Below are positions 41,901 through 49,993 of a stretch of 64,000 nt of DNA, one piece after another (the first letter of the stretch is position 1; each line of letters starts with the position of its first letter). The translations under genes and the position numbers were made by a program. The notes beneath the pieces were generated by a model that was given only the letters and a program-made list of their open reading frames with translations, made no database searches and was not told the DNA's origin. The DNA lies in assembly GCA_035299505.1 (NCBI GenBank), contig DATGWL010000085.1:18309-82308 (forward strand). Reading direction: 5' to 3'. The stretch is from M3007 sp035299505. GTDB lineage: Bacteria > Bacteroidota > Bacteroidia > Chitinophagales > Saprospiraceae.

Positions 41901-42965
41901 ATGAATAAGTTTAAATCCTTGTTTCTGTTAATGCTCCCGCTGGTGGCCATGTTTTTTGCCTGCGATGGCCAGGCCAACGGCCATGCGATCAAAGGCACGG
42001 TTTCCGGCGCATCTAACCTTCAGGTGAACCTGGACATGGCGCATTTCGATCGTTCTACGGTTGGATTGGGCAGGGCCACCTGCGATGCCAACGGCGCTTT
42101 CGAAATCAAGTCGGAAAAACCCTGGGAAGAAGGGTTGTACCGTTTGAAAATTGGCGCAAAACAGGTGTATTTTATCCTGGACGGTAAAGAGTCTGTGGTT
42201 GACATTAAAGGCGACCTGAGCAGCATTGACCGGATGGAAATGGAAATTACCGGTTCTGAAACCATGAACTGCTATGCAGGCATCATCCGCGATTTGATCA
42301 AATCGCAGCTGAAAAGCCCGAGCGATGCCAAAGCTTATATTGATCGCGGCTGCACGCCACTCACCAAAGCATTTTTGACCACCCAGCTTTTGGGTCAGAG
42401 TGCGGGCCCGTACATGGCAGATTTTAAAGCACAAAGCGCATCGCTGTCCAGCTCCATGCCTGGTTCAAAATATGCCACAGACTTTGCTACCATGGTAACT
42501 CGTCTGGAAGCACAGCAAAACCAGATGGCTGCCGAGGAGTCTATTCAGGTTGGTCAACCAGCGCCGGATATCAGCCTGCCGGATCCAACCGGAAAGGTTC
42601 GGACTTTGTCTTCCCTTAAAGGTAAAGTGGTATTGCTCGATTTCTGGGCATCCTGGTGCGGCCCTTGTCGCAAAGCCAATCCACACGTGGTAGAAGTGTA
42701 CAACAAGTACAAAGACAAAGGTTTTGATGTGTTCAGCGTATCGCTGGATAAACAAGACGGCAAACAAAAATGGATTGACGCGATCAAACAAGACGGATTG
42801 GTTTGGCCAAACCACGTGAGCGATCTGCAATTCTGGGATTCTGCTCCGGCAGCTCTTTATGGCGTGCGTTCTATCCCTAAAACCTTCCTGATTGGTAAAG
42901 ACGGCAAAATTGTGGCCGTTAACCCACGCAATAACCTGGAAGAGGAATTGTTGAAAGTACTTTAA
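41901..42965 (+). CDS. TlpA-family thioredoxin-like lipoprotein with DUF4369-type N-terminus
   Basis: The 354-residue protein has a lipoprotein signal with lipobox FFAC, Cys23 region, then a beta-rich DUF4369-like domain to about residue 130 (IKGTVSGASNLQVNLDMAHF). A helical linker follows, then a thioredoxin fold from about residue 218. The redox motif is WASWCGPCRKANP near residue 249 and the cis-proline loop is RSIPKTFLI. It is probably anchored facing the periplasm and reduces disulphides, for example in cytochrome c maturation or on other exported proteins; the target is not known. Confidence 0.9.
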   Translation: MNKFKSLFLLMLPLVAMFFACDGQANGHAIKGTVSGASNLQVNLDMAHFDRSTVGLGRATCDANGAFEIKSEKPWEEGLYRLKIGAKQVYFILDGKESVVDIKGDLSSIDRMEMEITGSETMNCYAGIIRDLIKSQLKSPSDAKAYIDRGCTPLTKAFLTTQLLGQSAGPYMADFKAQSASLSSSMPGSKYATDFATMVTRLEAQQNQMAAEESIQVGQPAPDISLPDPTGKVRTLSSLKGKVVLLDFWASWCGPCRKANPHVVEVYNKYKDKGFDVFSVSLDKQDGKQKWIDAIKQDGLVWPNHVSDLQFWDSAPAALYGVRSIPKTFLIGKDGKIVAVNPRNNLEEELLKVL

Positions 42966-42969
42966 AAGA

Positions 42970-43097
42970 GTTTTTGGGTTTTTGAGTATTTGAGTTTTTG
43001 AGTTGGGGTGTCTCATCAGTCATTGGGAGTTTTGGAAGTACCATTTATCGCGTTGATAAATGCCTTTCTTTAACCTGAAATGGCCCATGAGACACCC
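42970..43097. repeat. GTTTTTGAG-type tandem repeat followed by GGGTGTCTCAT inverted repeat
   Basis: Bases 42970-43004 are degenerate repeats of TTTTTGAG. Then GGGTGTCTCAT (43006-43016) pairs with ATGAGACACCC (43087-43097), and a small hairpin CATTTATC/GATAAATG sits between. The outer repeats resemble insertion-sequence ends of the GGTGTCTCA type, but no transposase is present. Confidence 0.7.
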
Positions 43098-43145
43098 TCT
43101 GTTTTTTGAGCCTATAGCCGGAATGGCTGGTTACCAGCTTTTCAA

Positions 43146-43153
43146 TACTTTTG
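43146..43153 (+). promoter_or_regulatory. -7 box for the barnase/barstar pair
   Basis: TACTTTTG matches TAnnTTTG only ten bases before the ATG at 43164. A start of transcription about seven bases downstream would give an almost leaderless message. Confidence 0.6.
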
Positions 43154-43163
43154 TAACCTCGTC

Positions 43164-43601
43164 ATGAAACAACCCTCTCCACAAAAGCGATTAATCGCAC
43201 GATTGATTATCCTGGCTGTTCTGGGATTATTGGTGTGGTTTTTCTGGCATCGGCAGCAACAGAAACTAGTTCAGCCGCCCCCTTCTAATCCCCCTACAAC
43301 AGAACAGGGCAATGGGCAGACCACCAATGCCAAAGCGCCTGAGTATGTGCTGAAAGTATTGCAGTATGTGCGCAAAAACGGAGAAGCACCGGATGGCTAT
43401 GTGGGCGGAAAAGAGTTTCAGAATCGGGAAAAAAGATTGCCGGCGAAGGATAGCGGGGGTAAAAAAATCAGGTATTCCGAGTGGGACGTACATCCCAAAA
43501 AACAGGGACAAAACCGCGGACCGGAAAGATTGGTTACCGGCTCTGATCACAGCGCCTATTACACCAAAGATCACTACAAATCATTCCTAAAAATCGACTG
43601 A
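43164..43601 (+). CDS. Barnase-like ribonuclease with membrane anchor
   Basis: The 145-residue protein has an N-terminal hydrophobic helix (about residues 11-28) that acts as signal anchor or uncleaved signal, then a Pro/Thr/Gln-rich linker. The barnase (N1/T1-type, microbial RNase) domain starts at about residue 58: APEYVLKVLQYVRKNG, GYVGGKEFQNRE, YSEWDVHP, NRGPERLVTGSD and YYTKDHYKSFLKI. Glu of EWDV, Arg of GPERLV and His of KDHY are the expected catalytic residues. It should cut RNA outside the cytoplasm of this cell. The adjacent barstar gene provides inhibition. Confidence 0.9.
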   Translation: MKQPSPQKRLIARLIILAVLGLLVWFFWHRQQQKLVQPPPSNPPTTEQGNGQTTNAKAPEYVLKVLQYVRKNGEAPDGYVGGKEFQNREKRLPAKDSGGKKIRYSEWDVHPKKQGQNRGPERLVTGSDHSAYYTKDHYKSFLKID

Positions 43602-43610
43602 CCTCACACC

Positions 43611-43955
43611 ATGGACCTGTCTGATTCCATACCCTCGTTTCCACCCCATGTGCTGGTGGTTGAAATAGATGGCGCCAAAGCCAGAACATTCCGGAGTTTT
43701 TACCCGCGTATTGCCAAGGTGCTGCTCTTTCCGGATTATTTCGGGAACAATCTCGATGCCCTCAACGATTGCCTCTGTTCCCTGGAAGTGTTGGGTAATA
43801 CAGACATCGTACTGCTCATCCGGAATGCCCGGGAGCTGTTATCCAAAGAAAAAAAGGAAAAGAAAGAAGCCCTGCTTCAGGTTTTCCGCGACGCTGAAAA
43901 GCCAGAAAACCGCTACGATGGCGTGAAATTTCGGGTGGTTGGTGTGAAGGGGTAA
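43611..43955 (+). CDS. Barstar family ribonuclease inhibitor
   Basis: The 114-residue protein is a barstar-type inhibitor. LLFPDYFGNNLDALNDCLCSL near residues 39-59 (in part: FPDYFGNNLDALNDCL) contains the helix that enters the barnase active site in the family, with acidic residues in the right place (Asp of DYFGNNLD and DALND). The C-terminal YDGVKFRVVGV strand is typical. It begins nine bases after the barnase gene stop, so the two are co-translated, which ensures protection of the producer. A cytosolic location is expected. Confidence 0.9.
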   Translation: MDLSDSIPSFPPHVLVVEIDGAKARTFRSFYPRIAKVLLFPDYFGNNLDALNDCLCSLEVLGNTDIVLLIRNARELLSKEKKEKKEALLQVFRDAEKPENRYDGVKFRVVGVKG

Positions 43956-44197
43956 GGGGCAAAGGGGAGAGCGTAGCGAAGGATGTGATAATGAAGTCTT
44001 TAGCTGGTTTCGCGCAGATTCCACACAGATTTAAATGGTGTGCTTCTGATGTTTAGTTGGTAGTATGGCCAGGTCTTTCCCTTCAAACCTTTCCCGGAAT
44101 ACCATTCCGGGATACATCAAACCCGTCTTCGGCGGCTAAACCCGCCGCTACATTAAAACCATCTTCGGCGGCTAAACCCGCCGCTACCTTGATTCTC
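43956..44197 (+). repeat. AAGGGGC repeats and two-hairpin leader element, copy B
   Basis: After the barstar stop, bases 43951-43975 are degenerate AAGGGGC-type repeats. From 44091, TCCCGGAAT (44092-44100) / ATTCCGGGA (44104-44112) and GATACATCAAACCC match copy A at 5791. A 36-bp unit holding a CGGCGG/CCGCCG hairpin then occurs twice (from 44126 and 44162). The last hairpin ends 14 bases before the ATG of the MOSC gene at 44198. Bases 43976-44090 show nothing recognisable. Confidence 0.8.
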
Positions 44198-45025
44198 ATG
44201 CAACTCACACAAATCAACCTTTTTCCGATAAAATCGCTTGGCGGCATTTCGCTGCAGGAGGCAGTAGTAGAGCGGCGGGGATTGCAATATGACCGACGCT
44301 GGATGCTGGTGGATGAAACCGGGCGCTTTGTGTCGCAGCGGGAAATACCGGAAATGGCATTGCTCCGAACCGCCATTGCGCCGCCTTTTTTGGAAGTTTA
44401 CCACAAGGATGATGCTTCTGATGTTGTCCGGATTCCATTGACTATTCAGGCTGCCGCTTATCCAAAAATCATGGTGGAAGTTTGGAGTGATCGATGCGCC
44501 GCCAGACTGCTGGATGAGGCCATTCACCAATGGTTTTCCAGGGTGTTGAAACAGTCGGTGCGACTGGTGTACATGCCAGATACCACCAACCGCCGCGCCG
44601 ACGGGCGTTATGCGCCCTACGGTCAGGTAGTGAGCTTTGCCGACGGATTTCCTTACCTGATCATTGGAGAGGCTACATTGGCCGATTTGAACAGCAAACT
44701 GGAAATGCCTGTTCCCATGAACCGTTTCAGGCCCAATCTGGTATTCAGCGGTGGTGAGCCTTATGAGGAAGACAACTGGTCTGATTTTACCGTAGGCGAT
44801 ATTCCGTTTAGAGGGGTAAAACCTTGCGGACGATGTGTCATGATAACGATTAATCAAGAATCTGCCGATAAAGCGCAGGAACCCTTAAAAACCCTGTCTG
44901 CTTACCGCAAAAACGGCAACAAGGTACTCTTCGGGCAAAACGTCATTTGGCTGGGCAATGAGCCTGCCGTAATCCGGGTTGGAGATATTATCCGGCCAGA
45001 TAGAAATCTGCCGTCAGGTTCCTGA
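44198..45025 (+). CDS. MOSC domain protein with N-terminal MOSC_N domain
   Basis: The 275-residue protein has an N-terminal MOSC_N beta-barrel (INLFPIKSLGGI, then RGLQYDRRWMLVDETGRFVSQRE) and a C-terminal MOSC domain with NRFRPNLVFSGGEPYEEDNW and VKPCGRCVMI near residue 207. The Cys in PCGRC is the expected molybdenum ligand in this family (mARC/YcbX type), so a role in molybdoenzyme-based reduction of N-hydroxylated compounds is possible. The YcbX ferredoxin domain is missing. ATG 44198 is used; the in-frame extension to 44057 translates repeats and is rejected. Confidence 0.85.
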   Translation: MQLTQINLFPIKSLGGISLQEAVVERRGLQYDRRWMLVDETGRFVSQREIPEMALLRTAIAPPFLEVYHKDDASDVVRIPLTIQAAAYPKIMVEVWSDRCAARLLDEAIHQWFSRVLKQSVRLVYMPDTTNRRADGRYAPYGQVVSFADGFPYLIIGEATLADLNSKLEMPVPMNRFRPNLVFSGGEPYEEDNWSDFTVGDIPFRGVKPCGRCVMITINQESADKAQEPLKTLSAYRKNGNKVLFGQNVIWLGNEPAVIRVGDIIRPDRNLPSGS

Positions 45026-45710
45026 ACCATTCAGAGCGTTGCGCACCTTCCTGCAGGCAAACACGTTCCCGACTGATAGGGTAGGGCGTGCGTTCCAGCT
45101 GGATCAGCAAACGTTCCAGGGGCTTTTCCGGCTTGCTGTGTACTTCCACTATTTTGGTCCAGTACAATCCCATGGGCACCGCCAATTCGCACAAACGATA
45201 TCCTTCCTGAACCGGTAAAACCACACAAAACCTGCCTTTGGGGTGTAGCCAGGTTAGGGCTGCCTGGAGCAATTCCTGCGGCGTCAGACTCGCAGTGTGC
45301 CTGCCCAAACTCCTGGTTTTATCCGGAGAAGTGGTGGTTTCAGAAAAGAAAGGCGGATTACTCAAAATCAAATCAAACGATGCCGGCAACGGACCTTTCA
45401 GTTGCTGCACCGGACTTTCCACACCCTTCAAGTGGGCTGCCCAGGGACTCTTCCGGAAATTTTGCCGGGCAAGTGCTATGGATGCAGGATGAATATCTAC
45501 CCCATACCCTTCCCAGTGGGCAGTGTTTGCCGCCAGTCGTTGAGCGGCCATCAATGCCACCAAGCCGGTACCGGTACCTATATCCAAAAAACGGCTCACA
45601 CCGGCAACATCGGCCCAGGCGCCGAGTAAAACAGCGTCGGTACCAACCGGGTGAGCGGCGCCTTGTTGGGCAACCTCAAATTTTTTGAATTGGAATGCTG
45701 GTAACGCCAT
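44988..45710 (-). CDS. tRNA1(Val) adenine-37 N6-methyltransferase-like protein
   Basis: The 240-residue protein is a Rossmann-fold N6-adenine methyltransferase. FKKFEVAQQGAAHPVGTDAV starts it, then SAM loop DIGTGTGLVALMAAQR near residue 43, and the catalytic NPPFF near residue 118, specific for amino-group methylation of adenine. The layout fits TrmN6 (YfiC). The 3' end overlaps the convergent MOSC gene by 38 bases, and the 5' end overlaps the upstream phospholipase D-like gene by 35 bases. Confidence 0.86.
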   Translation of the reverse strand: MALPAFQFKKFEVAQQGAAHPVGTDAVLLGAWADVAGVSRFLDIGTGTGLVALMAAQRLAANTAHWEGYGVDIHPASIALARQNFRKSPWAAHLKGVESPVQQLKGPLPASFDLILSNPPFFSETTTSPDKTRSLGRHTASLTPQELLQAALTWLHPKGRFCVVLPVQEGYRLCELAVPMGLYWTKIVEVHSKPEKPLERLLIQLERTPYPISRERVCLQEGAQRSEWFRNLTADFYLAG

Positions 45711-47850
45711 ATGATGAAATAACCGTGATCCAATATTGTCCGGGCAACAATGTGCCCAGGTTCAGCTCCGTGATATCCGTGGAGGTCCAGCTGCCCTGCA
45801 TGACCTGCTGCCCGAGGGTATTGCTCACTATCCAGGAAAATTCCTGACTGTCCAAACCTTCAATACGGATTTTCTGACTGGCGGGATTTGGATAAACCCT
45901 GGGCGCTGGCGCAAATCCCTGATGTACCGCCACCGGAAAACTGCCCCAGCGTTTCTCAAACTCGGCTTTGAACAAAGCTGCAATGGCCGGGTCGTGAATG
46001 ATCAGGGTGTTTTCATCGTTCACGGTTTCTGCCGCAGTCGACCAATTGTGTGAGCCTGTAAGCACCACGGGATCTGAATTCAGGTCGTAAGCATCAATAA
46101 CGGCGTATTTATGGTGAAATTCACCCGGCAGATTGTGGTGTTTAACCGCCACCCCATTGTCCAGCAGAAAATCGTATTCAGCGCCGGCATCCGAAATGTT
46201 TTCCATGATGCCACGCACCGGCACACCGTTTTGGTGCACATCAACCAGGGCTTGCCCTAATTCATTTCTGGTAAAGGAAAACGTGGCAAAAAGCGCCTCG
46301 CTTTGCGCGCTGCGCAACACCCGTTCAATCTGTGTGGTAGTTTGATCAGAAGGTGAAAAATAGGACTCCACTTCCCGACCGCCTATCAGGAAAAGGTGGG
46401 GAGTGTTGTTGGTTTTGGCTGCGCCAAAGCGACTTTTCAGTACATCAGGCGTTGGGCCTTCACTTCCCCACATTTCTTCAAATTCCAGTTCATAAGTGCG
46501 CGCAAGCGATTGATCCTGAATGAATAAGATGTTGTTGAAATCAGATTGAATATTCTGGTTTGTCCAGTTCATGGCGCCGCTCATGACCCAGCATTGGTTG
46601 GGTAAATCGGCATCAATGACCATGAATTTATGGTGCATGATGGCCAGGTCGTTGCCATACACCACCGGGAAATTGGGTGGTGGATCCAGCGCGTTGTTGC
46701 TCCCGTCGAAGGCGGCCACGTAACGCACCCGCACGCCGCGCGTGTGCGCTGCTTTAACCGCGTTGGTGAGGTCTGCGCGGTTGTTGTTGTACATGGCAAT
46801 ATCCAGGGTTTGTTGCGCCTGATTGATGCGGTTGATGATTTCCGCCACCACTTCATCGTCGGTCTGGCCATCGGGCACATTGCCGTTGGCGTAGGCGGGA
46901 TCAATGTCGTTGTTGAAATATGTTTTAATCTGACCGCTTGAAGTAGCGGCTGTCACCATGGGAACAATGGGGGAATAGATGGTGAGTCCGTTGTTTTGAG
47001 CCGTTACCTGTATCCAGTAAATGGAGCCCGGATTGAGCGTACTGAGTATTTGTTGATGCGCAAGGTTTGCGCCCGGCACCTGAATCATCTGATTGGGAGC
47101 AGGAGAGGCGCCGAAATGTACGGTGCAGCTGGCCGGCAGGCTGGTTTGCCAGTTGAGTTGAAAACCATTGGTTTGAAGGTTGCTTTGCCGGGGTTGCTGC
47201 ACAAAGTAAAAACAACCGGCTTCGTCCAGATCGCTGGTGTAGCGGGGCAAAAGCTGATAACCCAGATAATCAGAAACAATGGCCCGCAAACGAAACGACA
47301 ATTCCGGCCTTGGTGTACCGAGCAACGGGTGGCTGCTCCGGAAATAGAGCTCAGAACTCTCCCCTTCCTGGTCGTGAATCTGATAGGTTCCGGCATTAAA
47401 AACGCCTCCAGGACTGTTCATAGACACACAATTGAACTCCACCAACATGCTTTCCAGGCTTTCATCCAGTTCCGATAATTTGATCTGTTTGGGCGATGGA
47501 AGCGGGTTGCCACTGGAAATAACTGTGAATGACGTGATGGGGGTGATTTCCAGCAAGCCAAAGTAATCTACCAGGGTTCCGGTAACCTCAATGCTGTCGC
47601 CAGCCTGAACGGCTGCTTCAAAACCTGGTACAGAACCCGATCCCGGGAATGCAGCAATGCCTGCACTGGCATCCTGTAAATATCGGATTTTACCAAGTTC
47701 AGCGCCGCTGGTTACCAGTCCCCTCACGGTGATGGTACTGCCAATTGGTTGCAAACGGGCCAGGGCAATGGATTGACTAAAGAGCGGAGAAATACTGCTG
47801 AATCCGGTCAACAGAATCAGGGTCAGCCTGAAAAGATTATTTTGAATCAT
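45676..47850 (-). CDS. Secreted phospholipase D-like protein with T9SS sorting domain
   Basis: The 724-residue protein has a signal peptide ending near LFSQ. Residues ~25-170 look like an OB-fold of the nuclease-associated type (TVRGLVTSGAELGKIRYLQD), then a fibronectin-like module to ~300. Two HKD halves follow: HHKFMVID near 403 with GAMNWTNQ, and HHKYAVIDAY near 582 with GSHNWS near 600. A type A sorting domain closes it (RVYPNPASQKIRIEG). Both HKD halves are intact, so it should cut phosphodiester bonds in lipids or nucleic acids at the cell surface. The substrate is unknown; a nuclease role is favoured by the OB-fold. Confidence 0.88.
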   Translation of the reverse strand: MIQNNLFRLTLILLTGFSSISPLFSQSIALARLQPIGSTITVRGLVTSGAELGKIRYLQDASAGIAAFPGSGSVPGFEAAVQAGDSIEVTGTLVDYFGLLEITPITSFTVISSGNPLPSPKQIKLSELDESLESMLVEFNCVSMNSPGGVFNAGTYQIHDQEGESSELYFRSSHPLLGTPRPELSFRLRAIVSDYLGYQLLPRYTSDLDEAGCFYFVQQPRQSNLQTNGFQLNWQTSLPASCTVHFGASPAPNQMIQVPGANLAHQQILSTLNPGSIYWIQVTAQNNGLTIYSPIVPMVTAATSSGQIKTYFNNDIDPAYANGNVPDGQTDDEVVAEIINRINQAQQTLDIAMYNNNRADLTNAVKAAHTRGVRVRYVAAFDGSNNALDPPPNFPVVYGNDLAIMHHKFMVIDADLPNQCWVMSGAMNWTNQNIQSDFNNILFIQDQSLARTYELEFEEMWGSEGPTPDVLKSRFGAAKTNNTPHLFLIGGREVESYFSPSDQTTTQIERVLRSAQSEALFATFSFTRNELGQALVDVHQNGVPVRGIMENISDAGAEYDFLLDNGVAVKHHNLPGEFHHKYAVIDAYDLNSDPVVLTGSHNWSTAAETVNDENTLIIHDPAIAALFKAEFEKRWGSFPVAVHQGFAPAPRVYPNPASQKIRIEGLDSQEFSWIVSNTLGQQVMQGSWTSTDITELNLGTLLPGQYWITVISSYGVTSIPIQKI

Positions 47851-47909
47851 CGCGAGGATCGTCGCGGCCTTTTGGGGAATACAAGCGCGAAGTTCCTCAT
47901 TTTTGCGTC

Positions 47910-48449
47910 ATGGAAAAAAGTACCATGGAAAACTTGGGCAGATTGTCGGTTCCCGACTTTAAATCCCGGGAAAAATACCCGCTTACACTGGTATTGGACG
48001 AGGTGCGTTCTGGATTGAATGTAGGCTCCATCTTTCGTACGGCAGATGCTTTTGCGCTGGAACAGGTCATTTTATGCGGTATCACTGCACAACCGCCGCA
48101 TCGGGAAATCCTGAAAACGGCATTGGGCAGTACTGAATCTGTATCGTGGCGATATTTTGAGGAAACCGTGCAGGCGGTACAATGGCTGAAACAGGAAGGC
48201 TATCTGGTGCTGGCCGTTGAACAAACCACCCAAAAGTTATGGTTGCAGGAATTTCAGCCCTTGCCGGATCAGCGTTATGCTTTCATCATGGGTAATGAAG
48301 TGGAAGGCGTGTCTGAAACCGTTTTACCACTTTGCGATGGCGCGCTGGAGATACCGCAGTTTGGCACCAAACATTCGCTGAACGTGGCAGTGGCAGCTGG
48401 TATTGTGGCTTGGGAGTTTGTGCGGAAAAGCTCCATCACTCAACCCTGA
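47910..48449 (+). CDS. SpoU/TrmH family RNA 2'-O-methyltransferase
   Basis: The 179-residue SPOUT enzyme methylates ribose 2'-OH in tRNA or rRNA. Motif 1 is NVGSIFRTADAFALE near residue 34, motif 2 AFIMGNEVEGVSE near 125, and motif 3 IPQFGTKHSLNVAVAAGIV near 147. It has the bare catalytic domain without an RNA-binding N-terminal domain. The target nucleotide is not determined. It overlaps the convergent SAM methyltransferase gene by 14 bases. Confidence 0.92.
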   Translation: MEKSTMENLGRLSVPDFKSREKYPLTLVLDEVRSGLNVGSIFRTADAFALEQVILCGITAQPPHREILKTALGSTESVSWRYFEETVQAVQWLKQEGYLVLAVEQTTQKLWLQEFQPLPDQRYAFIMGNEVEGVSETVLPLCDGALEIPQFGTKHSLNVAVAAGIVAWEFVRKSSITQP

Positions 48450-49170
48450 TCCGCACCCAGGGAAATCTAAACCGGCGGAAAAGTTTGTTTATCAGCGAGT
48501 TATTCAGGTTTTTCGCCCCAAATACCCTCAGTTCCGGCCAGGTATGGTGGTAATAATGCTGGGCCATCTCCGGGATACCCACCCCTTCGTAATATTGCCT
48601 CGATCTTTCCCGGGCGGCAATCCGGGCAGCTTCGTCGGCATAAAAAGGACTGTCGAGCAGGTGTATTTCCCCGCCTGGTTTGAGACAGGTTTTCAGGACA
48701 TGAATCAATGCCTTTAAGTCCGGAAAATACTGCACGGAAGCTGCCAGTACGATCAGATCAAAATCGTTTTCCGGCAGTTTGCCTTTCAAAATATCCACCT
48801 GCCAGAAAATCAGATTCTCCCGTCCAAAGAGTCGGGCGCCTTGTTGCAGCTCCGGCCCGTTGACATCTGCGGCCCGCACTTGTCGGGCAGGGTGCAGCGC
48901 CAGGTGATGGGCCATCCAACCGTTGCCACAGCCCAGATCGAGTAATTTGAGCGGTTTGTTGCCGAATTTTTTGTCCAGATATGCCTGGAAACGGCGTAGT
49001 GTTCCGGCCCTTAAGGCCCATTCTTTGGCATGCGGATGCCCCGGCGCTACTTGCGGCAGAACGGCTACTGCTTCATCAGTCAAAATGCGGTTTTCGTGTG
49101 TGCGCACGCGCAGGTAGTCGGGGAAGGCAGCTTCCGGACTGATGATAACAGGTTGGGTGCCAGGTTTCAT
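48436..49170 (-). CDS. Class I SAM-dependent methyltransferase
   Basis: The 244-residue protein has the SAM-binding loop LKLLDLGCGNGWMAHHL near residue 75, an acidic strand 2 end (VRAADVNG), and FDLIVLAASVQYFPD as motif post-I/II. The N-terminal 65 residues are unlike standard families. The substrate cannot be assigned. It is followed four bases after by nothing else on this strand except the DUF3667 gene, whose stop is at 49174, so the two are probably co-transcribed. Confidence 0.85.
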   Translation of the reverse strand: MKPGTQPVIISPEAAFPDYLRVRTHENRILTDEAVAVLPQVAPGHPHAKEWALRAGTLRRFQAYLDKKFGNKPLKLLDLGCGNGWMAHHLALHPARQVRAADVNGPELQQGARLFGRENLIFWQVDILKGKLPENDFDLIVLAASVQYFPDLKALIHVLKTCLKPGGEIHLLDSPFYADEAARIAARERSRQYYEGVGIPEMAQHYYHHTWPELRVFGAKNLNNSLINKLFRRFRFPWVRIRVE

Positions 49171-49173
49171 GCC

Positions 49174-49971
49174 TTACTGTGATAGCCAGGCATCTACCTG
49201 CGGTTTAAAAAACGTGAGTATGGTAGACGAGATAAGCGCAATACCAATAATCAGGAGAGCATAGCCCAGAATCACTACCAAAGCTGCCTTGATGGATACC
49301 CACCCTCTGTTGCCTTCCGGAAACCACTGCCGGTAAGCCCAACCGAAGTAAACCATGTAGAAAATCCATTGCAGGCTGCCAATCATCATGAGTGTGCTCA
49401 GGGGCAAATGCGAGAAACACACCATAAAAAGGGTGAAAAACACATTGAAAAAATTGAGCATTCCCATCAGGTAAGCCGATCCGGTAAAATGTTCGGCATA
49501 ATTGTACCCTCGTTTACGAAAAAGCAGCCAGGAGGCAAAGGCGATCAACGGAACGGTAAACAGCATCAAAACGCTGGGATGAGCATTGATCCAATCGTTG
49601 ATCTTTTGAGCAAGATGCAAGGAGGCTGAGTTGTCTTGCAGGTTTTGCTGCTGTTTGATTTGATTGAGCACCCTATCCTGAAACCCCATTACATGGATAA
49701 CCAAAAAGCTGATAACCGTGGTCCAAACCAGGAATTTGACCGGTTTTACATGTTGCACCCGTCTGCCTGCCAGATATCCCTTCACCATTTGGCCAGGTTG
49801 AAAAAACAACGCTCTGATGGTGTATAAGAACCCTTCCTCAATATGAATGACCTGGTTTTGCAGGTCTTTCAATACCTGGACGAAGCTGATGCGACCTGTT
49901 TTTGCTTTCTGACCACATTTTGGGCAGAATTTGCCCTGAAATTCAGTTTCACAATTTTTACACTGGATCAT
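49174..49971 (-). CDS. DUF3667 family membrane protein with N-terminal zinc ribbon
   Basis: The 265-residue protein begins with a zinc ribbon, CKNCETEFQGKFCPKCGQK, four Cys at residues 4, 7, 16 and 19. The DUF3667 region follows (VIHIEEGFLYTIRALFFQPGQ and YLAGRRVQHVKPVKFL, quoted as separate pieces). About four membrane helices fill residues 80-255. The family is largely limited to Bacteroidota and has no known function. It lies between an unknown gene upstream and a methyltransferase downstream on the same strand. Confidence 0.9.
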   Translation of the reverse strand: MIQCKNCETEFQGKFCPKCGQKAKTGRISFVQVLKDLQNQVIHIEEGFLYTIRALFFQPGQMVKGYLAGRRVQHVKPVKFLVWTTVISFLVIHVMGFQDRVLNQIKQQQNLQDNSASLHLAQKINDWINAHPSVLMLFTVPLIAFASWLLFRKRGYNYAEHFTGSAYLMGMLNFFNVFFTLFMVCFSHLPLSTLMMIGSLQWIFYMVYFGWAYRQWFPEGNRGWVSIKAALVVILGYALLIIGIALISSTILTFFKPQVDAWLSQ

Positions 49972-49993
49972 ATAGATAGGTGTTTTCAGGATT

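Noticed and set aside
44057..44197. Extended MOSC protein with a Ser/Ala/Lys/Pro repeat at the N-terminus
   Set aside because: The repeat derives from the leader element, which also occurs before ftsQ in non-coding DNA; the MOSC_N domain starts at 44198.
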